This document shows, one piece after another, positions 53,029 through 60,697 of a stretch of DNA of 64,000 nucleotides; positions within the stretch are counted from its first letter, which is position 1, and the number at the start of each line of letters is the position of its first letter. The stretch is from Alistipes sp. (GTDB lineage Bacteria > Bacteroidota > Bacteroidia > Bacteroidales > Rikenellaceae). The notes below the pieces were generated by a model, which had not been told where the DNA came from, ran no database searches, and saw only the letters and a program-made list of their open reading frames with translations. A program made the position numbers and the translations under genes. The stretch covers positions 28,518-92,517 of the forward strand of contig JAFZEX010000027.1 of NCBI GenBank assembly GCA_017560425.1. Direction: 5' to 3'.

Positions 53029-53060
53029 ATATCACGTGCGTGTGCGCACGCACGTGATAT
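53029..53060 (+). terminator. Strong palindrome between the CBM26-like gene and the first GH13 gene
   Basis: The perfect 14-bp arms ATATCACGTGCGTG and CACGCACGTGATAT enclose a TGCG loop, 14 nt after the stop codon. There is no good T-run, so it may act as a partial terminator or as an RNA 3' end stabiliser that raises expression of the upstream binding genes. It could also be a protein-binding palindrome. Confidence 0.55.
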
Positions 53061-53149
53061 TTCCTTGGTCGGTGGGCTTTGATCGGCCCTCCGACCCCTA
53101 CTAAGCCACATAGGCTTAAGTGTAAGACAATAACTAACACACAAACAAT

Positions 53150-55252
53150 ATGAAACTACAACGACTATTTATTTGCGCGCTTGCAACATTGGCTCTTGTG
53201 GGCTGCAAGCAGAGTGCTGAGTTTGCGGTTGGCAACCAATCGCCCGTAGTGCCTCTTATCGTTTCGAAGGGTACTACATCGCACTTTATGACCGACTACT
53301 ATCCTCAGTGGGTAGGTGCTTCTAACGTGACAACCGACGATGCTCGCCTCGAGCTCAAGGCTGCGGACGAGAAATGGGAGCAGTTTGACATCACCACCGA
53401 GTGCGATGCCTTGGTGTCGTCAATCGACGTATGGCATGGCGACGAGAAGCTATCTGTAGTGGTTCTCGGTGGCAAGCGCAACACCGATTTGTATATGACA
53501 TCAACCAAGGTCGATGGCACAACAGTTACTCTTGTTGCCACTCAGCCTGTTAAGGAGGTTGTTGCTATGTGGCAGAACGAGGTTGTTCGTGATACTGATG
53601 TTAATGACAAGACTATCACCGTTGAGATTCCTGCTAAGGCTAAGGACTACCAGCGCTCTTACATTCGAGTATTTGCTGCTGCCGACAATGGCCGCTTCAA
53701 CGATGTGCTCCTTCCTTTGGAGTATGGCAAGGTAGTTCGTGATACTAAGAATATCCGCCGCAAGGACTTCCACTCACAGGTTCTCTACTCGTTGATGATC
53801 GACCGCTTCAACAATGGTACTACCGACAACGATTGGAAGCTAAACTCTCCAGAGGTATTGGATAAGGTAGACTATCAGGGTGGCGACCTTCTCGGTATCA
53901 CTAAGAAGATTGAGGAGGGTTTCTTCACCGACTTGGGTATCACCACAATTTGGATTTCGCCTATCACGCAGAACCCTTACGATGCGTGGGGTCAGAACGA
54001 GGATCCTAAGACTAAGTTCTCGGGCTACCACGGCTATTGGCCTATCTACAGCACCGTTGTAGACAAGCGCTTCGGCTCTGACGAGGAGCTTCGTCAGATG
54101 CTCTCAACAGCGCATGCTAACGAGCATAACGTGATTTTGGACTATGTGGCTAACCACCTACATATCAACTCGCCAGTGCTTAAGGCACACCCCGACTGGA
54201 CAACACAGCTAGAGTTGCCTGATGGTCGCAAGAACATTGCTATGTGGGACGAGCATCGCCTCACAACATGGTTCGACGAGCATATCCCAACCCTCGACCT
54301 CGAGCGTGAGGAGGTATGCGACCCAATGACCGACTCGGCACTTCATTGGGTGCGTAACTTCGACTTCGACGGCTTCCGTCACGACGCTTGTAAGCATATT
54401 CCTTTGAACTACTGGCGTATGCTTACTCATAAGCTAAAGTCGGAGATGACCAACCGTGATATGTGGCAGATTGGCGAGACCTATGGCTCTGTGGAGCTTA
54501 TCAACTCATACATCAAGACAGGTATGATCGACTCGCAGTTCGACTTCAACCTATACCACACCTCACGTGACGTTATCGTTGATGAGGGTCGCAAGATGAT
54601 CGACATCGCAAAGGTTGTTGAGGAGGCTGAGGCAGCCTACGGCTCGCACCACACCATGGGTAACATCACAGGTAACCACGATAAGCCACGCTTCTTGTCG
54701 TTGGCAGGTGGCGACATGCCATTGTGGGGCATCGACGACAAGGCCGAGGGCTGGAAGCGTGAGGTAGGCGTTGGCGATGTTGAGAAGGGCTATGCACGTC
54801 TTCAGCTCTTGAAGGCTATCATCTCAACTGTTCCTGGTGTTCCTTGCGTATATCAGGGTGATGAGTATGGTACTCCAGGTGCTAACGACCCTGACAACCG
54901 TGATATGATGGAGTTTGACGGCTATAACGACAACCAGCTAAAGGAGCTTGCTGCAACCAAGGCGTTGTTTAGGTATCGTCGTGAGTCTATGCCATTGATG
55001 TATGGCGACTACCGCACATTGTATGCCGACGACGACGTATATGTATTCTTGCGTCACTACATGGGCGAGTGGGTTGTTGTTGCCCTTAACGTGCGTGCTG
55101 AGGCTCGCGAGGTTGAGGTGGCAATGCCTGAGTTTATCGCCGCAGATGGTGTGAAGGTGGCACTCTCGAACGAGGGCGCTGAGGCAAAGCTCGCCGAGGG
55201 CAAGCTCTCGATCAATGTTCCTAAGTATGGCTATGTAATCATTGCACAATAA
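53150..55252 (+). CDS. GH13 alpha-amylase lipoprotein (SusG-like position)
   Basis: A 700-residue enzyme. The signal ends in a lipobox Cys (C19 in LATLALVGC), so it is probably on the outer-membrane surface. Residues about 25-200 form N-terminal beta modules. The GH13 barrel holds DYVANHLH (region I), D412 in FDGFRHDACKH (nucleophile), E443 in QIGETYG (acid/base) and D511 in NITGNHDKPR. A C-terminal beta domain ends YGYVIIAQ. It should cut starch chains before import through SusC. It follows the palindrome at 53029-53060 and precedes another GH13 gene by 16 nt. Confidence 0.93.
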   Translation: MKLQRLFICALATLALVGCKQSAEFAVGNQSPVVPLIVSKGTTSHFMTDYYPQWVGASNVTTDDARLELKAADEKWEQFDITTECDALVSSIDVWHGDEKLSVVVLGGKRNTDLYMTSTKVDGTTVTLVATQPVKEVVAMWQNEVVRDTDVNDKTITVEIPAKAKDYQRSYIRVFAAADNGRFNDVLLPLEYGKVVRDTKNIRRKDFHSQVLYSLMIDRFNNGTTDNDWKLNSPEVLDKVDYQGGDLLGITKKIEEGFFTDLGITTIWISPITQNPYDAWGQNEDPKTKFSGYHGYWPIYSTVVDKRFGSDEELRQMLSTAHANEHNVILDYVANHLHINSPVLKAHPDWTTQLELPDGRKNIAMWDEHRLTTWFDEHIPTLDLEREEVCDPMTDSALHWVRNFDFDGFRHDACKHIPLNYWRMLTHKLKSEMTNRDMWQIGETYGSVELINSYIKTGMIDSQFDFNLYHTSRDVIVDEGRKMIDIAKVVEEAEAAYGSHHTMGNITGNHDKPRFLSLAGGDMPLWGIDDKAEGWKREVGVGDVEKGYARLQLLKAIISTVPGVPCVYQGDEYGTPGANDPDNRDMMEFDGYNDNQLKELAATKALFRYRRESMPLMYGDYRTLYADDDVYVFLRHYMGEWVVVALNVRAEAREVEVAMPEFIAADGVKVALSNEGAEAKLAEGKLSINVPKYGYVIIAQ

Positions 55253-55268
55253 TTAATCTCAAAATAGT

Positions 55269-56657
55269 ATGAAGAAGTTATTTATGTTAGTCGCACTTGT
55301 TGCGGCATTTGTGGGCAGCGTATCTGCTCAGAACAACACAGCGTTCGACAAGTTTAACTCTGTAGTCTACGAGTTCAACATCCGTCAGGCAACTGAGGAG
55401 GGTACCTTTGCTGCTGCAGAGAAGTACTTGCCAGAGCTTAAGGCAATGGGCGTTGATATCGTATGGCTTATGCCTATCAGCCCTATTGGTGTTGAGGCAC
55501 GTAAGGGCTCACTCGGCTCATACTACTCAATCATCGACTACAAGGCTATCAACCCTGAGTTCGGTACAATGAAGGACTTCGAGAAGTTCCTTGCTACGGC
55601 TCACAGCCTCGGTCTTAAGGTAATTATCGACTGGGTTGCTAACCACACATCACGTGATGCTAAGTGGTGGAAAGAGGGCAAGAAGAGCTGGTATGTTATG
55701 GACAATAGCACAGGTCTTCCAATTGTTGAGTACGACTGGACAGATATCGCTAAGCTTAACTACAACAACACTAAGATGCGTGCTGCAATGATCGACGCAC
55801 TTAAGTTTTGGGTAAAGAAGGGTGTTGATGGCTACCGTTGCGACGTTGCTATGAACGTTCCTGGCGACTTCTGGGCTGAGGCTTGGAAGCAGGTGCGTGC
55901 TATCAACCCTGACGTATATCTCTTGGCTGAGGGCGAGGAGCAGTGGTTGCACGAGTCAGGCTTCGAGGCTACTTATGCTTGGGAGCTCCACCACATCTTC
56001 AACGCTATGGCTAAGGGTGGCAGCGAGACTAAGAACGTAGCTGGCGACGGCACTATCAAGACCGATGCTAAGTATGTTAAGGATCTTAAGGAGTATCTCC
56101 AGCGTGACGAGGAGAAGTATCCAGCTCCTGCTATGCGTCTTATGTTTACATCTAACCACGACGAGAACTCATGGGCAGGTACCGAGTTCGAGCGTATGGG
56201 CGATGCTCACAAGGCATTTGCAGCTCTTACTTTCGTGTTGCCAAAGTCACAGCCACTCATCTACACAGGTCAGGAGATCGCTCTTGATCGCCGCTTGGCA
56301 TTCTTCGAGAAGGACGCTATCAAGGAGCTCGTTGATTTGGAGTATGGTAAGGAGTACCGTGAGTTCTACAAGTCGCTTTGCGCATTCCGTCACAACAACT
56401 CAGCATTGGCTGCTGGCGAGAATGTTGCTCCACTCGTAATCATGGAGGGTACACCTGAGACGGTATTTGCTTTCACTCGCTCAAACGAGGAGAACACCGT
56501 ATTCTGCGTGTTCAACTTCTCGGCTGAGCCTGTTAAGTTCACCGTGACTATCGACGCTGCTGGCGACTACAACTGCGCTTGTGGCGAGACTAAGTCGTTC
56601 AAGGCTGGTCAGGTTGTTGAGCTTCCAGCGTGGGGCTTCATGCTTCTTTCTAAGTAG
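55269..56657 (+). CDS. Exported GH13 alpha-amylase-family enzyme
   Basis: A 462-residue enzyme with signal peptide (MKKLFMLVALVAAFVGSVSA) and no lipobox, so probably periplasmic. The catalytic residues are D192 in DGYRCDVAMN, E221 in LAEGEEQ and D298 in TSNHDENSW, with the conserved DWVANHT in region I. The next gene encodes a close paralogue without a signal peptide. Substrate is probably short alpha-1,4-glucans; product type cannot be told from sequence. It follows the GH13 lipoprotein gene by 16 nt and ends at a terminator-like hairpin (56673-56710). Confidence 0.93.
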   Translation: MKKLFMLVALVAAFVGSVSAQNNTAFDKFNSVVYEFNIRQATEEGTFAAAEKYLPELKAMGVDIVWLMPISPIGVEARKGSLGSYYSIIDYKAINPEFGTMKDFEKFLATAHSLGLKVIIDWVANHTSRDAKWWKEGKKSWYVMDNSTGLPIVEYDWTDIAKLNYNNTKMRAAMIDALKFWVKKGVDGYRCDVAMNVPGDFWAEAWKQVRAINPDVYLLAEGEEQWLHESGFEATYAWELHHIFNAMAKGGSETKNVAGDGTIKTDAKYVKDLKEYLQRDEEKYPAPAMRLMFTSNHDENSWAGTEFERMGDAHKAFAALTFVLPKSQPLIYTGQEIALDRRLAFFEKDAIKELVDLEYGKEYREFYKSLCAFRHNNSALAAGENVAPLVIMEGTPETVFAFTRSNEENTVFCVFNFSAEPVKFTVTIDAAGDYNCACGETKSFKAGQVVELPAWGFMLLSK

Positions 56658-56672
56658 TCAAAAACCTATAAG

Positions 56673-56710
56673 TCATGGTATGTCGCATGGGCATACCATG
56701 ACCTTTTTTT
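56673..56710 (+). terminator. Intrinsic terminator or attenuator between two GH13 genes
   Basis: TCATGGTATG (56673-56682) pairs with CATACCATGA (56692-56701) and is followed by seven T. It starts 15 nt after one GH13 stop codon and ends 6 nt before the next GH13 start, so it may reduce expression of the last two genes. Confidence 0.8.
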
Positions 56711-56716
56711 AATGTT

Positions 56717-58003
56717 ATGATCTATAAAAATCCCGAGTGGAGTCGCTCTGCGGTGCTCTACGAGATGAACGTGCGTCAGCTAACCCCTGAGGGTACGTTT
56801 CAGGCTGCCATCGAGCGTCTTGCGTTTCTTCGCTCTGTGGGTGTCGATGCCTTGTGGCTCATGCCCATATATCCTATTGGCGAGGATGGTCGCAAAGGGT
56901 CGCTCGGCTCCTACTACTCGATACGTGACTATAAGGCAATAAACCCCGAGTTTGGCACCGATGCCGACTTTCGTAGGTTTGTCGATGCGGCGCATGCTCT
57001 TGGCATGAAGGTGTTGCTCGATTGGGTGGCTAACCACACCGCACGTGATGCCCGCTGGATAGAGGAGAAGCCCGCAGATTGGTATGAGCGTGACGAGCAG
57101 GGTGTTGCTAAAATTCCATGGGACTGGAGCGACACGGCAAAGCTAAACTATGCAAACCACGATGTGTGGCTCGGCCAGATTGACGCTATGCGCTATTGGG
57201 TCGAGGAGTTTAAGGTTGATGGCTTCCGTTGCGACATGGCGATGTTGGTGCCTATTGAGTTTTGGCAGGAGGCATCAGCTGAGCTTCACCGCATTAAGCC
57301 CGACGTGTTTATGCTGGCTGAGGCCGAGGAGGATAATTTGTTCGATGCAGCTTTCAACATGAGCTATCAGTGGAATATCCACCACATCATGGTAGATATT
57401 GCCAAGGGAGCACGCCGTGTTTGGGATTTGCGCAACGCTATGCACTCGGAGCGAGCACGCTATCCTCGTGAGGCTATGCGCCTTAGCTTCACGTCGAACC
57501 ACGACGAAAATTCGTGGAGTGGCTCGGAGCAGGATAGGTTTGGCGCAGCCCTCGAGATAATGACGGCACTAACCTTCCTCATGCCCTCGACAATGCCCCT
57601 TATCTACACCGGTCAGGAGGTGGGCTACAACCACTCGTTCGAGTTCTTCGAGCGTGATGCTATCCCCGAGGGTGCCTATGTTGAAACACGCACCACGGAG
57701 CTCTATCGCCGACTAACAGCCCTCAAGCACCATGAGCGTGCGTTGGATGCTGGCGAGTGGGGTGGTGAGGTTATCGAGATTGAGAACAATGCCAAGGACT
57801 GCATGATGACCTTCGTGCGTGAGGTCGATGGTAGTAGGGTTGTGGCAATCATGAACCTATCGCCATATACCATTCATGCCGACTTCCGCACAGGAATATA
57901 TGCTGGCGACTATATCGACGCTATGAGTGGCGAGCGTGTGATACTCGACGAGCATGTCGAGCGTGATATCGCCCCATGGTGTTATCAAATATTAATAAAG
58001 TAA
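56717..58003 (+). CDS. GH13 alpha-amylase-family enzyme without signal peptide
   Basis: A 428-residue enzyme. It begins MIYKNPEWSRSAVLYEMNVR with no signal peptide, so it is probably cytoplasmic. The catalytic residues are D173 in DGFRCDMAML, E202 in LAEAEED and D263 in TSNHDENSW. It shares long blocks with the preceding gene product (GSLGSYYSI, DYKAINPEFGT, DWVANHT), so the two arose by duplication and now seem to act in different compartments. It probably degrades maltodextrins brought in by the MFS transporter. The SusA-like gene follows after 13 nt. Confidence 0.92.
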   Translation: MIYKNPEWSRSAVLYEMNVRQLTPEGTFQAAIERLAFLRSVGVDALWLMPIYPIGEDGRKGSLGSYYSIRDYKAINPEFGTDADFRRFVDAAHALGMKVLLDWVANHTARDARWIEEKPADWYERDEQGVAKIPWDWSDTAKLNYANHDVWLGQIDAMRYWVEEFKVDGFRCDMAMLVPIEFWQEASAELHRIKPDVFMLAEAEEDNLFDAAFNMSYQWNIHHIMVDIAKGARRVWDLRNAMHSERARYPREAMRLSFTSNHDENSWSGSEQDRFGAALEIMTALTFLMPSTMPLIYTGQEVGYNHSFEFFERDAIPEGAYVETRTTELYRRLTALKHHERALDAGEWGGEVIEIENNAKDCMMTFVREVDGSRVVAIMNLSPYTIHADFRTGIYAGDYIDAMSGERVILDEHVERDIAPWCYQILIK

Positions 58004-58016
58004 AAAAGTGTTAGAT

Positions 58017-59882
58017 ATGAAGAGAGTTTTTTTATTTGTAGCTCTTGTCTGCATCTCTCTGTCGTCGTTTGCTGCAAAGCCTAAGTTCGAGGTTAAGCAC
58101 ATCGAGCCACTATCGTGGTGGGTGGGCATGACTACACCGTTGCAGCTTATGATTAATGGCAATGGCGTGTCGGCTTACGACGTGGCTATCTTGCCTCAGG
58201 GTCAGGGTGTTGAGGTTACGGCTGTGCATAAGGCCGATAGCCCCAACTACATCTTCGTAGATGTGGCAATTGCTGCCGATGCCAAGGCTGGCGACTATAC
58301 GTTGTGCTTTACATCAGGCAAGACAAAGCATCATGTTAAGTACCGCATCGACGAGCGTAGAGAGGGCTCACGTGAGCGCCTAAGCTTCACCAATGCCGAC
58401 TTTGTCTACCTTATCATGCCCGACCGCTTTGCTAATGGCGACCCAAGCAACGACAACACTAAGGATACTCAGGAGAAGGCTGACCGCTCGAAGCCATGGT
58501 TGCGCCATGGTGGCGACCTTCAGGGTATGATCGACCACCTCGACTATATCGCCGACCTAGGTGCTACTGCCATCTGGTCTACACCACTTTTGCTCGACGA
58601 CGAGAATGGCGCATCGTACCACGGCTACTCGTGCAGCGACTACTACCGCATCGACCCACGCTTTGGCTCTAACGAGCTCTATAAGACATATGTTGAGGAG
58701 TGCCACAAGCATGGTCTAAAGGTTATCATGGACGTTGTGCCCAACCACAGCTCGACAACACATTGGTGGTATAAGGATCAGCCCTTCGAAGATTGGACCC
58801 ACAAGTGGGATAGCTACACACAGTCGAATTGGACATTCTCAACAAACATGGACTTCAACGCCTCAAAGGCAGACCTCTATCAGATGGAGAGTGGCTGGTT
58901 TGACCGCTCGATGGCTGATATGAACCTCGACAACGAGTACCTGCTTAACTACTTCAAGCAGTGGGCAGTATGGTGGGTTGAGTATGCCGACCTTGATGGC
59001 TTCCGTGTCGATACCTACCCTTATAACGAGAAGCAGCCTATGAGCGAGTGGTGCCAGGCGGTTATGGCTGAGTACCCTAACTTCAATATCGTTGGCGAGG
59101 TGTGGACATCATCTATTCCTCAGCTTGCTTATTGGCAGGGTGGCAACTACAACAAGGATGGCTTCGACTCACACCTAAAGTCAATCATGGACTTCCCACT
59201 CCACGACGCTATGCGTGCTGCCATGGGCGAGGGCGGTGGCGATGGTGGCTGGGGTCAGGGCATGACTCGCATCTACGAGACCTTGTCGCACGACTTTGTA
59301 TACCACGACCTCTCGAATATGATGATCATGGCGGATAACCATGATACTGAGCGTATTGCTGACGTGTGCGATGGCGATGTTCGCAAGCTAAAGATTGTTC
59401 ACACATTGCTCTGCACCATGCGTGGTATGCCTCAGATGCTCTATGGCGACGAGCTCTTGTTCCGCTCGTCAGACCGCTCTATGGGTCACCCAACACTCCG
59501 TTGTGACTTCCCTGGTGGCTGGGCTGGCGACGAGAAGAACCTCTTCGACAAGACACAGCACGAGGGCGATGCTAAGGAGCTATACGACTATCTCCACACG
59601 TTGATGAATTGGCGTAAGTCGAAGGATGTTATCCACTCGGGTAAAACTCTTCACTTCATCGACCGTGACAACACCTACGCCTTCTTCCGCTACAACGACG
59701 CCGACGTGGTGTTTGTATATATCAATAACTCGGGCCGTGAGCACGAGATTCCTTGGGAGCGTTACAGCGAGATTTCGCACAACCTTAGCGAGGGTATCAA
59801 TGTCATCACAGGCCAGAGCGTTGAGCTCGACGGCTACAAGGTGCCAGCCATGACGGCACTTGTTGTCGAGTTTAAGCGATAG
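58017..59882 (+). CDS. SusA-like neopullulanase/cyclomaltodextrinase (GH13)
   Basis: A 621-residue exported enzyme. I start at the ATG at 58017 (MKRVFLFVALVCISLSSFAA), which gives a signal peptide without lipobox; a GTG three codons earlier is less likely. Residues about 22-115 form the N-terminal beta domain of cyclomaltodextrinase-type enzymes (PLSWWVGMTTPLQLMINGNG). The GH13 barrel has DVVPNHSS (region I), D332 in DGFRVDTYPY, E361 in IVGEVWTS and D443 in MADNHDTERI. It should trim oligosaccharides in the periplasm. It ends the starch operon, followed by a terminator. Confidence 0.94.
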   Translation: MKRVFLFVALVCISLSSFAAKPKFEVKHIEPLSWWVGMTTPLQLMINGNGVSAYDVAILPQGQGVEVTAVHKADSPNYIFVDVAIAADAKAGDYTLCFTSGKTKHHVKYRIDERREGSRERLSFTNADFVYLIMPDRFANGDPSNDNTKDTQEKADRSKPWLRHGGDLQGMIDHLDYIADLGATAIWSTPLLLDDENGASYHGYSCSDYYRIDPRFGSNELYKTYVEECHKHGLKVIMDVVPNHSSTTHWWYKDQPFEDWTHKWDSYTQSNWTFSTNMDFNASKADLYQMESGWFDRSMADMNLDNEYLLNYFKQWAVWWVEYADLDGFRVDTYPYNEKQPMSEWCQAVMAEYPNFNIVGEVWTSSIPQLAYWQGGNYNKDGFDSHLKSIMDFPLHDAMRAAMGEGGGDGGWGQGMTRIYETLSHDFVYHDLSNMMIMADNHDTERIADVCDGDVRKLKIVHTLLCTMRGMPQMLYGDELLFRSSDRSMGHPTLRCDFPGGWAGDEKNLFDKTQHEGDAKELYDYLHTLMNWRKSKDVIHSGKTLHFIDRDNTYAFFRYNDADVVFVYINNSGREHEIPWERYSEISHNLSEGINVITGQSVELDGYKVPAMTALVVEFKR

Positions 59883-59903
59883 TGGTGTCATCATCACAGA
59901 TAG

Positions 59904-59940
59904 TATGCAGCAGGCATTTGCGCTTGCTGCATATTTTTTT
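59904..59940 (+). terminator. Terminator of the starch operon
   Basis: TATGCAGCA and TGCTGCATA pair around an 11-13-nt loop and are followed by eight T, 21 nt after the SusA-like stop codon. Confidence 0.85.
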
Positions 59941-59951
59941 AGCTCCATCTC

Positions 59952-59982
59952 TTGTATTATCGCCCGATATTTCATACATTTG
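59952..59982 (+). promoter_or_regulatory. Promoter of the coiled-coil protein gene
   Basis: TTG (59952-59954), a 20-nt spacer and TACATTTG (59975-59982) match the Bacteroidota promoter. The ATG at 60012 is 29 nt downstream of the -7 box. Confidence 0.65.
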
Positions 59983-60011
59983 TGGATATAAATGCTAAAA
60001 CCAATCCTACG

Positions 60012-60452
60012 ATGAAGAGATTTTTTGCTGTTATAATAGCCATTTTTGCGCTCTCTAACTGCTTTGCCCAGGAGGCTACAAACCAACTTCTTGATGCGCA
60101 AATTCGCTACGACGAGGCTGTGCTTATGCAGAAGCAGGCGGTAGTAGATACCCGCAACGAGGAGCGCCACATAATTGAGGTTGCCGAGCAACGTGTCGAG
60201 GATAGCAAGGTTGCGCTACAGAGCCTCAAGCAGAACTATAAGGCTGTTGTTGAGGAGCAGAAGCAGCGTGTCAAGGATGCTAAGCGTGAGGTGCAGAATG
60301 CCAAGATTCGCCTCAAGGAGGAGAGCAAGCGCTCGAAGCAGGAGATACAAGCAGCAAAGGCAACAACCAAGTCGGTGCTTGCCGACAGACGTAGCCAGGT
60401 GGCACGTGCCAAGGCCGAGATAGCACGCCTTAAGATCGAGGCAAATAGATAG
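60012..60452 (+). CDS. Secreted coiled-coil protein of unknown function
   Basis: A 146-residue protein. The start at 60012 (MKRFFAVIIAIFALSNCFAQ) gives a signal peptide; an in-frame ATG at 59952 overlaps the promoter and is not used. The mature part is one long charged helix, for example QQRVEDSKVALQSLKQNYKA-type heptads (EQRVEDSKVALQSLKQNYK) and KAKAEIARLKIEANR-type repeats near the C-terminus, rich in Lys, Arg, Glu and Ala. Periplasmic coiled coils of this size can act as spacers or chaperones, but no family is recognised. It has its own promoter and terminator. Confidence 0.75.
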   Translation: MKRFFAVIIAIFALSNCFAQEATNQLLDAQIRYDEAVLMQKQAVVDTRNEERHIIEVAEQRVEDSKVALQSLKQNYKAVVEEQKQRVKDAKREVQNAKIRLKEESKRSKQEIQAAKATTKSVLADRRSQVARAKAEIARLKIEANR

Positions 60453-60481
60453 CCTAATAGGGTAGAACCACACACATCGAG

Positions 60482-60528
60482 AGCGACAATAAGCCTTTAA
60501 CGAGGTTTGTTGTCGCTATCATTTTTTA
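60482..60528 (+). terminator. Terminator of the coiled-coil protein gene
   Basis: AGCGACAA (60482-60489) pairs with TTGTCGCT (60510-60517), with inner AAGCCT/AGGTTT, followed by a T-rich run. It starts 29 nt after the stop codon. Confidence 0.8.
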
Positions 60529-60609
60529 CTTGTGCTATAATCAATATCCCTTAAATTGCATATATATTCTAACCTGTATGCATAAAAATTTACAAAAGTT
60601 GGTTGCTGA

Positions 60610-60641
60610 TTTGTAATGCCCGATAAATAGTGCTATATTTG
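60610..60641 (+). promoter_or_regulatory. Promoter of the DUF4988-type lipoprotein gene
   Basis: TTTG (60610-60613), a 20-nt spacer and TATATTTG (60634-60641) form a full consensus promoter, with a leader of about 50 nt before the ATG at 60698. Confidence 0.75.
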
Positions 60642-60697
60642 TATGTTAATAGTTTACTATTAAAGATATCAAAGACAACAATTTTATATTTTACATT

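Noticed and set aside
59580-60191. Minus-strand ORF of 203 residues
   Set aside because: It covers the end of the SusA-like gene, its terminator and the next promoter; the composition is that of antisense sequence.
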